NCBI GenBank assembly: GCA_003278445.1
Contig: QCFD01000002.1
Location: 62,001-126,000, forward strand
Direction: 5' to 3'
Origin: Prochlorococcus sp. AG-363-B05
GTDB taxonomy: Bacteria; Cyanobacteriota; Cyanobacteriia; PCC-6307; Cyanobiaceae
Length of the DNA stretch: 64,000 nt
The notes below the pieces were generated by a model. The model saw only the letters and a list, made by a program, of their open reading frames with translations, searched no databases and had not been told where the DNA came from. Positions 20,525-31,149 of the stretch are shown here, piece after piece (within the stretch, counting starts at the first letter, position 1; every line of letters begins with the position of its first letter). The position numbers and the translations under genes are program-made.

Positions 20525-21454
20525 TCAAAGTCCTATTAATGATGCTTCTCTGAAAATTTGTCTCACTCCAATCAAATTAAGAGGAAGTCTTAGCAATTCC
20601 ATTGCCAGTCCAGATTTACCATTTTTAATGAGAAAAGCTAAAAGAGGTCTAATTGAACTGGTATTAATAAGTCCTCCTAGAGTTAAAAATTCCCAAAGGA
20701 AACGATGAATAAAAGTATATTGAATAATAAATTTAACTCTCAAAGTTGGATGCTTCCTATAAAAAACCAATCCCATCTTTGCTCTCTCCTTTTCAATTCG
20801 AATCAAATTAGGAATTTGTTCTAAATCCAATGCTGGATGCCAATGGTATCCAATGGCTTTTGGACATTTAATGAGCTTAACGCCCATATTTCTTAACCTT
20901 TCTCCTAATTCCAAATCTTCCCATCCATATAATCGAAAAGAAGGGTCAAAAAGACCTGATTTTTCTAAAACCTTTTTATCAATAGCAACATTACCCGTAG
21001 CGAAGTAAGCCCAGGACAAGTCTTGCAACTTGAAGGGTTCAGACTTCGGATTATTGAAATTAGATGTATTAATTACAGAACCATATGTAAAACATTTTTT
21101 AGTGCCATTTGTTTTCCATGCTTTAGTTAGAGAATTAACATGGTTAACCAAAAAATACTTTTCAACAATTAGATCACTATCAATGAAAACAATTAAATCA
21201 CCATTTGACTTATCCACCCCTAGGTTTCTTCCGATAGCGGGACCACAATGAGATTGTTCAAAAAGTTTTAAATGAGGAAAATTCTCAATATTTTTCTCTA
21301 ACCAATCGACAGTCCCATCAGTAGATCCATCATCTACGAGAACTATCTCATAATCATCAATTTCATCTATCAAAAATTGATTTTCTAATGAAACCAGACA
21401 CTTTTTTAGTATCGGAAGCCTATTATAAGTTGGTATAACAACACTTACTAACAT
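20525..21454 (-). CDS. Family 2 glycosyltransferase
   Basis: 'VSVVIPTYNRLPILKKCLVSL', 'IVLVDDGSTDGT', 'FIDSDLIV'. Confidence 0.88.
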   Translation of the reverse strand: MLVSVVIPTYNRLPILKKCLVSLENQFLIDEIDDYEIVLVDDGSTDGTVDWLEKNIENFPHLKLFEQSHCGPAIGRNLGVDKSNGDLIVFIDSDLIVEKYFLVNHVNSLTKAWKTNGTKKCFTYGSVINTSNFNNPKSEPFKLQDLSWAYFATGNVAIDKKVLEKSGLFDPSFRLYGWEDLELGERLRNMGVKLIKCPKAIGYHWHPALDLEQIPNLIRIEKERAKMGLVFYRKHPTLRVKFIIQYTFIHRFLWEFLTLGGLINTSSIRPLLAFLIKNGKSGLAMELLRLPLNLIGVRQIFREASLIGL

Positions 21455-21540
21455 CCTAAATCAAAAACATTAAAAGATTTTGTTCAAACACTTTAAATTA
21501 TTAAGTAATTAAAAAATATTTTTTAATTTAAAAAAGGATA

Positions 21541-21696
21541 TTAATCGGCAGCTCCGCCGTTGTTTGCGGTACCAGTTACACCATTACCTGCCCCCTCACC
21601 TCTACCGTCATTACGAAGCTTACGCTTCTTGAATTTCCTTGCATAAGCGCGATTTCTCTCTTGCTTTTCTTTCTTAAGATTGCGTCTTTTAGACAT
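21541..21696 (-). CDS. Small basic protein, 51 aa (not in supplied ORF track)
   Basis: Hand translation: MSKRRNLKKEKQERNRAYARKFRKRKLRNDGRGEGAGNGVTGTANNGGAAD*; locally GC-rich, strong codon structure. Confidence 0.75.
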   Translation of the reverse strand: MSKRRNLKKEKQERNRAYARKFKKRKLRNDGRGEGAGNGVTGTANNGGAAD

Positions 21697-21733
21697 GCTT
21701 TAATTTGACAGAATTTTATATATTTCCAATTTA

Positions 21734-22426
21734 CTAAACAGAGGGCAATAATTGGCCATCTTCCATTCGCAAGAGACGATCTGCTACATCTAATATTCTC
21801 GGATCATGAGTAACCATCAATACTGAACAGGATTGTTCTATAGCTAGTTTCTTTAATAAAATAACGATCTCTCTACCAGTTGAACTATCTAATGCAGAAG
21901 TTGGCTCATCCGCTAATAATAATTTTGGTCTTGCTGCGAGAGCTCGAGCAATAGCAACACGTTGTTTTTGGCCACCTGATAAGTCATGAGGTAGCTTTGC
22001 CATTTGATCTTCTAATCCGACAGCTCTTAGCCATTCTCTAGACTGTGCCCTGCGAGCCTTATATGAAAATCCATTTAAAAGGTCAGCACCCATTTGGACA
22101 TTTTGTTCAGCAGTTAGACATCTCAAAAGATTATGGCCCTGAAAAATCATGCCAATATTTTTTCTAAGATTCTGCCTGGTTTTTCTGCTGGCGCCGCAAA
22201 GCTGTTTCCCAAAGACTCTAAGATCTCCATCCTGAACTTTACGAAGTGCTCCAATTAAAGTCAGAAGAGTAGTTTTTCCACATCCAGAAGGTCCCGTAAG
22301 TAAAACAACTTCACCAGGGAAAATTTCCATTGAAATAGATTGAAGAACATGTCTTTTCATCTCTCCTTGACCATACCAATGATTCAGGGAAACAATTTTC
22401 AAAGTATTATTAACTAAATTGTTCAT
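21734..22426 (-). CDS. devA: DevA-type ABC transporter ATP-binding protein
   Basis: 'GPSGCGKTTLLTLIGALR', 'LSGGQKQRVAIARAL', adjacent devC/devB-like ORFs. Confidence 0.85.
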   Translation of the reverse strand: MNNLVNNTLKIVSLNHWYGQGEMKRHVLQSISMEIFPGEVVLLTGPSGCGKTTLLTLIGALRKVQDGDLRVFGKQLCGASRKTRQNLRKNIGMIFQGHNLLRCLTAEQNVQMGADLLNGFSYKARRAQSREWLRAVGLEDQMAKLPHDLSGGQKQRVAIARALAARPKLLLADEPTSALDSSTGREIVILLKKLAIEQSCSVLMVTHDPRILDVADRLLRMEDGQLLPSV

Positions 22427-22458
22427 AAATATGTAATTTTAAGTATTAAAATTTTTCA

Positions 22459-23634
22459 TTAAAATATTTCAGCTGGATCAGCATCTGCCAATTTTTTCAT
22501 AGCCGCCAATGCTGATCCCATACACATAAAAAGTATCAAGAAAAATATAATTGATGCTCTACTAAAGCTCATTTCAACAGGCAATTTAGTTGACGATCGA
22601 ACTAAAGCATATAAAGCTTGACCTGAAATATAGGCTGGAATGTAACCCATAATTGATAATATAAAACCCTCTCTAGCGACAACGCCTAAAAGACTTCTTA
22701 GGTTATATCCCATTGCCATTAATGTTGCATATTCTGGCAAATGATCACTAACATCACTATAAAGTATTTGATAAACAATTACACAACCAACAATAAATCC
22801 CATTGCTGCACCCAAAGTAAAAATAAAGCCAATAGATGTACTACTTTTCCAATAATTCTTCTCAAAATCTATAAATGATTTTAAAGACATAACCTTAACA
22901 TCACTGGGTAAACTTAAATTCAAAGAGCGAACAACTTTTTCAATATCAGAGCCTTTCTTTAACCTTACCAAGCCAATTTCAATACTCCCTTGAGGATTAC
23001 CAGGTGATAATCCTAAGTAAGTCTCGCTACTAGTTATTAAATTTCCATCTGCGCCAAAAGACGGCCCTAAACTAACTATTCCAGAGACTCTGACTCTTTT
23101 TCCGGAAACTTCAGTTTCCACCAAACGACCAGACTTAAACCATGCGGAAATAGGACCAAATTCATCTCTTGAAAGATCGTCAAACAAAACCCTCCCTTTG
23201 TTTTTTAGAGTTGCAGCTTTTCTTTCAAAATCAGAATCAACTAATAGCGGCTTGCTTGGTTCAAAACCCAAAGCAAGAATGGATCTTGTTGATAAATTCT
23301 CAGGATTTCGCCAAAGAAGAAAATTCCAATTAACTGCAGTTGTTCCGATAACATCTTTATGTGCCATTGATTGAACTAATCTTCTACGAGGAAACCCACT
23401 CATACTTATTGAACTTTTTGAACGAGGACTAATTAAAACCAGATCAGCATTAAACAACTTATGAACCGTAACACTTGCGTCAAATAAACCATCTCTAAAA
23501 CCTAGTTGCATAAACATCAATATTCCTGCAAAAGATATTCCAGCAATAGCAACCAATATTCTTAAAGGTTGTCTTGTAAGCAAAAGCCAAGCAAGAGGTA
23601 TTTTTCTTTTTTCAAAAAATCTTTTTAACTTCAC
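22459..23634 (-). CDS. devC: DevC-type ABC transporter permease
   Basis: 391-aa FtsX-like permease, 'LAWLLLTRQPLRILVAIAGISFAGILMFMQLGFRD'. Confidence 0.85.
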   Translation of the reverse strand: MKLKRFFEKRKIPLAWLLLTRQPLRILVAIAGISFAGILMFMQLGFRDGLFDASVTVHKLFNADLVLISPRSKSSISMSGFPRRRLVQSMAHKDVIGTTAVNWNFLLWRNPENLSTRSILALGFEPSKPLLVDSDFERKAATLKNKGRVLFDDLSRDEFGPISAWFKSGRLVETEVSGKRVRVSGIVSLGPSFGADGNLITSSETYLGLSPGNPQGSIEIGLVRLKKGSDIEKVVRSLNLSLPSDVKVMSLKSFIDFEKNYWKSSTSIGFIFTLGAAMGFIVGCVIVYQILYSDVSDHLPEYATLMAMGYNLRSLLGVVAREGFILSIMGYIPAYISGQALYALVRSSTKLPVEMSFSRASIIFFLILFMCMGSALAAMKKLADADPAEIF

Positions 23635-24542
23635 TATGGCTGGAAACGAGCGATTACCTTCATTCCAGTCAAATGCGAAACATTTTTGGCTGACGAAGTA
23701 TCAAGTTTAACCCTAACCTCAACAACTCTTGAATCAGCATCACCCGTAGGATCGGTTGAGAGAACACGCCTTTGTCTGACTTGTGGACTGATCAAACTTA
23801 CTTGACCTCTTAAAGACCCATCAAAACCGCCATTCTCACTAATTAAATCAACAATCTGGCCTATTTCGACTCTATCAATATCAGATTCATATACTTCTAT
23901 AAGTGCTTCCATTGATTGGTTAGCGCCAACATTAATAACTCCAGACGAAGTTGGTCTCTCTCCCTCTCGAGCTAGGATTTGGAGAACAATTCCATCAATT
24001 GGACTTTTTAATTGTGTTTGTTCTAAGTCAAAGTTGATTGCATCAATAGCTGATTTAATCTTTAATATCCTTGCCTCTAAAATAACAAGATCATCCTTCA
24101 TCTTATCTAAAACAATAACTGCCAACGCACCTTTATCGAAAAGCGTTTGATATCTTTTTATTTCCCTTTTCTGAATTCTTATTTCATTCTTCAATATATT
24201 TAAATTTGCCTTTTCAACTGCTAAATCAGCTTCAAGTTTAGGTCGATTGTCAAAAACAGCCAAGATTTGCTCCCTAGAAATTGAATCTCCTTCTTGGACT
24301 AATAGTTTAGATAATCTTGGTGTGCCACCCTTTCCACTTGTTGGAGCTGCTAATTTTCTTACTTCACCAAGAGGATTTAGTTGCCCAAGAGCTGCCACTC
24401 CTTCTATCTTCTCTACAATTTCAATAGTGTTAGAACGTTTATTTTCATTTAGATTTTTATTATTGCATCCATAAACTATAAGCACGAAAAAAGGTGCTAT
24501 GGAGTAAAGAAATATAGATTTAAAAGAAAAGTATTTAAACAT
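23634..24542 (-). CDS. devB: DevB-type membrane-fusion (HlyD-family) protein
   Basis: N-terminal lipoprotein-like/TM segment, coiled-coil and 'LKSPIDGIVLQI' barrel-sandwich motif. Confidence 0.82.
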   Translation of the reverse strand: MFKYFSFKSIFLYSIAPFFVLIVYGCNNKNLNENKRSNTIEIVEKIEGVAALGQLNPLGEVRKLAAPTSGKGGTPRLSKLLVQEGDSISREQILAVFDNRPKLEADLAVEKANLNILKNEIRIQKREIKRYQTLFDKGALAVIVLDKMKDDLVILEARILKIKSAIDAINFDLEQTQLKSPIDGIVLQILAREGERPTSSGVINVGANQSMEALIEVYESDIDRVEIGQIVDLISENGGFDGSLRGQVSLISPQVRQRRVLSTDPTGDADSRVVEVRVKLDTSSAKNVSHLTGMKVIARFQP

Positions 24543-25268
24543 TTAACAAGAAAAAAGAATTTCCTCTATATATTGATCTGTCCAAGATGAACCAAAAAAC
24601 TTAGATAAAATAACTCTAGTTTTATCATTCTTTTTTTGATTCGAGCAATATTGTTTTTGATATTCAAATCGACTAATAGTATCTGATGAATTAATTTCAT
24701 CCCTTCTTACAACTACAACCAAAGATAATAATATAGATAAATATTTATCTATAAGTGTTAAGAATGACTTTTCTTCGTAGGAATCAACTGGACGAATAAA
24801 ACATACATATGGAGAAAAAATATATCCCCAATCTGGAAGCATCCTAGGATCTTTAAATTTAGGGATATGCAATGATGCCATTTGAGAACTCATGGATTGA
24901 GGGATGTACTTCCAAACAGGTGACAAGTCAACAATGGCAGCAGAAATATTATTAGAACTAAAAACCAAGTCAGCTCCAAATATTGGCAGGTCAAAACATG
25001 GGTCAGGAAAAAATACACAGTGCAGTATTTGAAATGGGCTCCCCAGTTTTGCAACTTCCAAATGTATTTTTCTAAACCCTTTAGCTTTATAAAATTCGTT
25101 TATAATAAAAAATTCCTCCTTTTTAAGGTTCCTGTAGATCTCACTAGATTTTGGATCAAAGGCTAGAGATTTAACATCAGGTAATGCATTGATTCTATTT
25201 TTTATAAGCTCTATAGCCTCAAGCAAAAGAGGATGAAATTTACTTTGAGTGCAAAAACCTGACTTCAA
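24543..25268 (-). CDS. pcyA: Phycocyanobilin:ferredoxin oxidoreductase
   Basis: 'LGSPFQILHCVFFPDPCFDLPIFGADLV' bilin reductase motif. Confidence 0.9.
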   Translation of the reverse strand: MKSGFCTQSKFHPLLLEAIELIKNRINALPDVKSLAFDPKSSEIYRNLKKEEFFIINEFYKAKGFRKIHLEVAKLGSPFQILHCVFFPDPCFDLPIFGADLVFSSNNISAAIVDLSPVWKYIPQSMSSQMASLHIPKFKDPRMLPDWGYIFSPYVCFIRPVDSYEEKSFLTLIDKYLSILLSLVVVVRRDEINSSDTISRFEYQKQYCSNQKKNDKTRVILSKFFGSSWTDQYIEEILFSC

Positions 25269-25620
25269 AACTAATAACTCGAGTTAAGGGACTTGACGAG
25301 GAGGATAAAAAATCTTTGTTTCTAGATATGCCTATACAACATTATATAAGTATTAAGACACAAAAAAAGAGAAAATGAATTTTTCATGCCTAGCAAAGTA
25401 AATAAGAACTATGATTCATAGTTGAATTCAGAAAGAAATAACATATTATTAATGAAATTAATATATGCTTGATTTCAATATTGAGATAGAATTCATCTAT
25501 GTCTTAAATTTATAATTCTAAAGATTAAGATATCAAAAGCTTCACCATTATATAAATTTTAAATCTAATTCCTAAATATTCATATAGCATAAAGAATTAG
25601 TATCTATTAAAATATTTGGA

Positions 25621-26853
25621 ATGAAAGTCAATCATTGGACATTACCTAATGGTGCTACATGTGTTGTAGCTAATATTGAGGACTCTACATTGACATGTAT
25701 TGACTTTTGGTGCAAAGGAGGAAGTAATTATGAAATGAAAAATGAAGAAGGAATAGCACATTTCTTAGAACATATGATATTTAAAGGGAGCAAAAACCTG
25801 AAAGAAGGTGAATTTGATTTAAAGATTGAATCCTTAGGTGGAAGTAGTAATGCTGCAACTGGTCTTGATGATGTTCACTATCACGTTCTAGTACCACCTG
25901 AAAACACAGTAGAAGCACTTAATCTTCTATTAGAATTGTTATTATTTCCAGAAATTGAAAGAAATGCTTTTGAGATGGAGAAAGAAGTAGTTTTAGAAGA
26001 AATTTCACAAAATATTGATCAACCAGAAGAAATAATTTATATGAAATTATTAAAAGAATGTTGTTCACCTCATAGATATTCCAGGCCAATACTTGGTGAC
26101 AAGAAAACTGTTAGAAAAATATTTCCTGAACAAATGAAAGCATTTCACAAAGATCATTACGTAGGTAAAAATTGTAGTTTATGTATAGCAGGAAAGGTCC
26201 CAAATGAAATTCATTCGATAATTAATAACAGTCAACTTAAGCAATTAAAATCTAAAACGGAAAAGTTCAATATTGATAAACAAATCACTTTTAATAAAGG
26301 CTATAAAAAAGAATCCATACCAAGACTTGAAGGTGGAAGAATCTTAAAAGCTTGGAAACTGCCTCCCGCAAAAGAAAATCTGATAATTTTAGGTGCAGAA
26401 ATTGCTGCAACAATTTTATGCGAAGGCAGAAGCAGCCTTATGGTCAAAAAATTAAGAGAAGAAAAACGCATTATTGAATCAATAGAAATAGATTTACAAA
26501 TTCTTGAAAAAGGTGGATTAATAATTTTGGATGTATGTTGCCCGATAGAAAATCTTAAAATTGCTGAAAATGAAATCAACAATATTCTTAATCAATCGAC
26601 TAAAGTTTTATTCAATAAAAAAGATTTGGATCGTGCTAAAAAATTAGTCAAAAATAATATTTATTTTGGTCTGGAGTTAAGTAATCAAATTGCATCAACA
26701 CTTGGTGGTCAAGCACTTTGGGGACGACATGATTCTATACTAAAATCAATAAAAGAAATTTCTTTTTGGACATCAGAACGTCTAAATAAATTAATATTTC
26801 CATTATTTAATCCAGAAGAATCATTTACATTAATAGCTGAACCAGAGGATTAA
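25621..26853 (+). CDS. M16 family zinc peptidase
   Basis: Inverted zinc motif 'HFLEHMIFKG' with downstream Glu region. Confidence 0.9.
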   Translation: MKVNHWTLPNGATCVVANIEDSTLTCIDFWCKGGSNYEMKNEEGIAHFLEHMIFKGSKNLKEGEFDLKIESLGGSSNAATGLDDVHYHVLVPPENTVEALNLLLELLLFPEIERNAFEMEKEVVLEEISQNIDQPEEIIYMKLLKECCSPHRYSRPILGDKKTVRKIFPEQMKAFHKDHYVGKNCSLCIAGKVPNEIHSIINNSQLKQLKSKTEKFNIDKQITFNKGYKKESIPRLEGGRILKAWKLPPAKENLIILGAEIAATILCEGRSSLMVKKLREEKRIIESIEIDLQILEKGGLIILDVCCPIENLKIAENEINNILNQSTKVLFNKKDLDRAKKLVKNNIYFGLELSNQIASTLGGQALWGRHDSILKSIKEISFWTSERLNKLIFPLFNPEESFTLIAEPED

Positions 26854-26855
26854 AG

Positions 26856-28106
26856 ATGAACATCATTCTAGATAAATTCAATAGCAAAGAAATAATAGCA
26901 GCTAAACTATGGATAGAAGATGGAAGTCGAGCCGACCCAAATGATAAAAAAGGTATTCATCAAATTTTATTTTCAACAATAATTAGAGGTTGTGGGCCAT
27001 ACAATAATAATCAACTCTCAGAAATAGTAGAAAGTGCAGGGGCAATTTTAAACTGTGATACATTCGAAGATGGTCTACTAATAAGTCTTAAGTGTATAAA
27101 AGGCGATGCTTATAAACTTCTTCCTATACTTGGTTGGATGATTACAAAACCATCTCTAGAAATAGATCAAATTGAATTAGAAAAAGATCTAACTATAAAA
27201 GCAATTAAAAGACAACAAGAAAGTCCATATCAACAAGCATTTGATGGATGGAGAAAAATGATATATTCAGATGGGCCATATGGGCATGATCCACTTGGAT
27301 CAATCCAAGATATAAAAAGAATCGACAGAGAAGATATCTTATCAATCGCAAATTCATTATTATATAGAAATAAAAACTTAGTAATTGCAGGAAATTTACC
27401 TATTAATATCAAAGAATATTTAAAAGAATCTATTACTTTTATGGAAATTAATAAAATTGGATTGGATCAAAATAAAGAAAAGCAAACTATTAATAAATCA
27501 GGCCTTTTAGGTACACAAAAAAGAAATTTTATCAAGAGATCTATAAATACACAACAAGTCATTCTTCTATTAGGTAAGGCAACAATTAAGTACAATCATA
27601 AAGCTGATATCTTGCTTAGATTAATATCATGTTACTTAGGATATGGAATGTCAAGTTTATTATTTAAGGTTCTAAGAGAGAAATATGGAGTTGTTTATGA
27701 AGCAGGAGTTTATCATCCTATTAGAGAGAATCAAACACCATTTGTAATACATGCTTCTACTAGTGAAGATAAAGCTTCTCTTACTCTTAAGCTTCTCAAA
27801 GAATGTTGGGAAAAAGTTATTGATACTGAAATATCAGACGAAGAATTAAATCTCTTGAAAATAAAATATAGAGGGCAAATGGCTCATTCATTACAAAGTA
27901 TTAGTCAAAGAGCAGAACACAAAGCTCATCTTTTAGGAATTGGTCTAACAAAGAATCACGATAAAGAAATCCTAAAACGTGTTGAAAGTATAAGTAGTAA
28001 AGAGATCAGAGATGCTGCAAAAATATATTTAAGGAACCCTTCACTAAGTGTTTGCAGTAACAAAAATATTATTCAAAAAATTAGTCACCAGTGGAGTAAT
28101 TGTTAA
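26856..28106 (+). CDS. M16-family peptidase-like protein, lacks HxxEH
   Basis: Paired with upstream M16; 'REKYGVVYEAGVYHPIRENQTPFVI' typical of the non-catalytic partner. Confidence 0.8.
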   Translation: MNIILDKFNSKEIIAAKLWIEDGSRADPNDKKGIHQILFSTIIRGCGPYNNNQLSEIVESAGAILNCDTFEDGLLISLKCIKGDAYKLLPILGWMITKPSLEIDQIELEKDLTIKAIKRQQESPYQQAFDGWRKMIYSDGPYGHDPLGSIQDIKRIDREDILSIANSLLYRNKNLVIAGNLPINIKEYLKESITFMEINKIGLDQNKEKQTINKSGLLGTQKRNFIKRSINTQQVILLLGKATIKYNHKADILLRLISCYLGYGMSSLLFKVLREKYGVVYEAGVYHPIRENQTPFVIHASTSEDKASLTLKLLKECWEKVIDTEISDEELNLLKIKYRGQMAHSLQSISQRAEHKAHLLGIGLTKNHDKEILKRVESISSKEIRDAAKIYLRNPSLSVCSNKNIIQKISHQWSNC

Positions 28107-28333
28107 AAATCATTGTCTTTAACAATAAGTTTAAGTCTTTCAGCCGGGATCAAGAAATTTCCCCTTCTAAATTCTACTTCTAATAAATCCTTTGGCCTTA
28201 TTCCGATTACCACCCCTACCTCATCAAGAGATACAAGGTCTGGAGGTCTTATCATAGAGACAGAATCTATGGTTTTCAAATAAGGCATAGGAACTTGTAA
28301 GGATACTTTTTCTCCAATTGAAAAATTCATCAT
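28103..28333 (-). CDS. sipA: DUF3148 / SipA-like regulatory protein
   Basis: 'GEKVSLQVPMPYLKTIDSVSMIRPPDLVSLDEVGVVIGIRP..LEVEFRRGNFLIPAERL'. Confidence 0.75.
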   Translation of the reverse strand: MMNFSIGEKVSLQVPMPYLKTIDSVSMIRPPDLVSLDEVGVVIGIRPKDLLEVEFRRGNFLIPAERLKLIVKDNDF

Positions 28334-28405
28334 ACCTCAATGATTTTTATTGACATCTCTATCAATTAGTAAATAATACTAGATAAGATCTACTAATTAA
28401 ATTCA

Positions 28406-28978
28406 TTGAACATATTTAGTAGTGCGTTAAAAGCAATAACAGGCGTTATGTTAATCATAATCTGCGCAATGATACAATCATCTATCATTTTACCCCAACA
28501 AGACCTCTCTCTCTCAATTATTCCTCTTAATAGCACCTGGCAAATACAGGGTCTTCTTATGACTTCTCTTCTTTGCGGACCTCAGATAGGGATAATATGT
28601 GCTATTTCATATCTGATTATAGGTTTATTTTATTTACCTGTTTTTCATGGAGGAGGAAGTGTTGGTTATATTTTAACTCCTGAATTTGGATACTTATTAG
28701 GATTTATTCCTGCAGCCTGGATATGTGGTTTTTTATCTAAGAAAACATCAAGTGCTAATTTAATCAATTATTCATATTATACGTGTTTCTCATTATTCAT
28801 TTTGCACCTTACAGGTATTATTTACTTGTTTCTTGGTGAATTATTTGGAAATTGGATAGATAATGTATTTGATCTGATTTTAATCAATACATTAATACCC
28901 TTTCCAAATCAATTATTACTATGCATACCAATAAGTCTAATTTCAATATCCTTAAAACGTATACTAATACTAAAATGA
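28406..28978 (+). CDS. bioY: Biotin transporter BioY
   Basis: 'LTSLLCGPQIGIICAISYLIIGLFYLPVF..GGGSVGYILTPEFGYLLGFIPAAW'. Confidence 0.85.
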   Translation: MNIFSSALKAITGVMLIIICAMIQSSIILPQQDLSLSIIPLNSTWQIQGLLMTSLLCGPQIGIICAISYLIIGLFYLPVFHGGGSVGYILTPEFGYLLGFIPAAWICGFLSKKTSSANLINYSYYTCFSLFILHLTGIIYLFLGELFGNWIDNVFDLILINTLIPFPNQLLLCIPISLISISLKRILILK

Positions 28979-29445
28979 AACCATCTAAGAAAATAAGATT
29001 GAAGATAATAATTTATGCTTTTTATATTATTTTAATAGATCAGGTAACTAAGTTTTTAGTCTTAGTTGGCTTGGGATATGAAAGATCTATAAATCTTATT
29101 CCTAATTTATTAAACATAACTCTTGTAAAAAACAAAGGTGCCGCATTTAGTCTTTTTACCAATGCGACAACTTTTCTTACCTTTACAAGTTTTTTTGCTT
29201 CTTTTTTATTAATTATAATTATATTAAAATCCCCGCCTAAATCTTATTGGAATTCAATTGGAATTGCATATCTTTTAGGTGGTACAATAGGCAATGGAAT
29301 AGATAGGCTTGTTAAAGGATTCGTCCTTGATTTTATACAGATAGTACCTATTGATTTTCCTATTTTTAATGTAGCAGATATATCTATAAATATTGGTATA
29401 ATATGTTTTATAGCTGATCTGATATTAAAAAAAGATCAATCTTAA
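28975..29445 (+). CDS. lspA: Signal peptidase II (track start 28921 is probably too early)
   Basis: 'IDQVTKFLV', 'LVKNKGAAFS', 'GGTIGNGIDRLVKGFVLDFI', 'FPIFNVADISINIG'; ATG at 28975 overlaps bioY stop as ATGA. Confidence 0.9.
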   Translation: MKPSKKIRLKIIIYAFYIILIDQVTKFLVLVGLGYERSINLIPNLLNITLVKNKGAAFSLFTNATTFLTFTSFFASFLLIIIILKSPPKSYWNSIGIAYLLGGTIGNGIDRLVKGFVLDFIQIVPIDFPIFNVADISINIGIICFIADLILKKDQS

Positions 29446-29485
29446 ATACTTTATATATCAAAAACAAACACATAAAACATTATAT

Positions 29486-31030
29486 ATGAAATTCAGAGAT
29501 TCAAACCCAATAATATTTTATATATTTCTATTTTTCATCTGCTTACTTCTTGTAGGCCTGCTTGGAGCAATAATTAGATTAATAAATATACCTGCTATAA
29601 TAATTACACTTCTACTAGTAATTGGCACATTTTATTACAAAAAGACTGGATGGATAAAAATTTTATTTAATTCATTATTAAAAAATAAAAGTGAGCATAG
29701 ATTACTAGATATATCACTCTTAAGCAAAAAACAAGCTGCAGGAGAGTCATTAAAAAGTATTGAAAATTTAATCGAATTAATTAATGACAAAGTTAAAGCA
29801 AAAGCTCTAAAAGAAGAAAAAAATAGAGTTTCATTAGAGCTAGAAAGAGGTGATATTATTTTAGTAGTTTTTGGAATTGGCTCGAGTGGTAAAACGTCAT
29901 TAATAAGAGCTTTATTAAAAAGAATTGTTGGTGATGTTAGCCCTGAATTTGGTTCAACTAAGACCGAAGAATCTTTCAGGCTAAAACTTAAAGGTCTTAG
30001 CAGAGGAATAATAATTATTGATACACCAGGGATATTAGAGCCTGGGGAAGAAGGTAGAGAGAGAGAAAAAAGTGCCTTGCTTCAAGCACAAAAAGCTGAT
30101 TTGATGTTAGTCGTAATTGAAGGTGACTTACGCTCAACAGAAACAAAAACCATTAGGAATTTATCTAAATTAGGGAAAAGACTTTTAATTGTACTTAACA
30201 AAATAGATTTAAGAGGAGAAAATGAAGAAAAAAGATTATTAGATATTATAAATTCTAGATGTAATGATTTTATTGAGAAGGAAGATATTATTTGTACATC
30301 AGCATCACCTCAGACAATTGCACTACCTGGCAAAAAGCCTTATCAACCTGATCCTGAAATTAATAATTTAATTAGAAGATTAGCAATTATATTACATCAA
30401 GAAGGTGAAGATCTTATTGCAGATAATATTTTACTTCAATGTAGTAATTTGGGTAAAGAGGGCAAAAGATTATTAGTTAATCAAAGAAGTCAATCTGCAA
30501 AAAAATGTATTGATAAATATGGCTGGCTTAGTTGTGGAGCTCTAATACTATCGCCCTTACCAGTTATAGATATGATCGCTGCAGCGGCTGTAAATGCACA
30601 AATGGTAATAGAAATAGCAAAAATCTATGGAGTTGAACTAACAAAGGAAAGAGCAAAGATTTTAGCATTTTCGGTAGGAAAGATACTTGCAACTATGGGT
30701 CTAGTTAAAGGTGGAGTTTCTTTAATAAGTTCAACATTGAGTCTTTCATTACCAACCTATATTGTTAGTAAAGTAATTCAAGGTATAAGCGTATCCTGGC
30801 TTACTAGAATTGCTGGAGCAAGTTTCATAACTTATTTCCAACAAGATCAAAGTTGGGGAGATGGAGGAATCCAAGAGGTTGTTGAGTATCACTACAAGTT
30901 AAATAAAAGAGATCAGTATTTTAAAAGTTTTATTAGAAGAGCCTATGAAAGAGTTATTGATCCATTAGTTGAAAAGAAATTCAAAAAGCTACCGCCGAAA
31001 GCAAGGCCTCCGAGGGAGGAGGAACCATAG
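29486..31030 (+). CDS. Membrane-associated Era-like GTPase with DUF697-type C-terminus
   Basis: 'FGIGSSGKTSLIRALL', 'IIDTPGILEPG', 'LNKIDL'; N-terminal TM and C-terminal 'PVIDMIAAAAVNAQMVIEIAKIYG'. Confidence 0.83.
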   Translation: MKFRDSNPIIFYIFLFFICLLLVGLLGAIIRLINIPAIIITLLLVIGTFYYKKTGWIKILFNSLLKNKSEHRLLDISLLSKKQAAGESLKSIENLIELINDKVKAKALKEEKNRVSLELERGDIILVVFGIGSSGKTSLIRALLKRIVGDVSPEFGSTKTEESFRLKLKGLSRGIIIIDTPGILEPGEEGREREKSALLQAQKADLMLVVIEGDLRSTETKTIRNLSKLGKRLLIVLNKIDLRGENEEKRLLDIINSRCNDFIEKEDIICTSASPQTIALPGKKPYQPDPEINNLIRRLAIILHQEGEDLIADNILLQCSNLGKEGKRLLVNQRSQSAKKCIDKYGWLSCGALILSPLPVIDMIAAAAVNAQMVIEIAKIYGVELTKERAKILAFSVGKILATMGLVKGGVSLISSTLSLSLPTYIVSKVIQGISVSWLTRIAGASFITYFQQDQSWGDGGIQEVVEYHYKLNKRDQYFKSFIRRAYERVIDPLVEKKFKKLPPKARPPREEEP

Positions 31031-31145
31031 GCCCCCTAAAATCTAAAACAAAAACCAATGCTAAATAAAGAAGACCAATAAAGATTGAGATAAAAGCTGT
31101 TATTAGAGCTAACATATTTTTTTTATTAAAAAATTTTTTATTCAT
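30981..31145 (-). CDS. Small single-TM protein, 54 aa (not in supplied track)
   Basis: Hand translation: MNKKFFNKKNMLALITAFISIFIGLLYLALVFVLDFRGPMVPPPSEALLSAVAF*; antisense overlap with the GTPase 3' end. Confidence 0.6.
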   Translation of the reverse strand: MNKKFFNKKNMLALITAFISIFIGLLYLALVFVLDFRGPMVPPPSEALLSAVAF

Positions 31146-31149
31146 TTAG

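Noticed and set aside
26856-28106. Loss of the HxxEH zinc motif in the second M16 protein
   Set aside because: Expected: paired M16 proteins commonly have a catalytic and a non-catalytic partner
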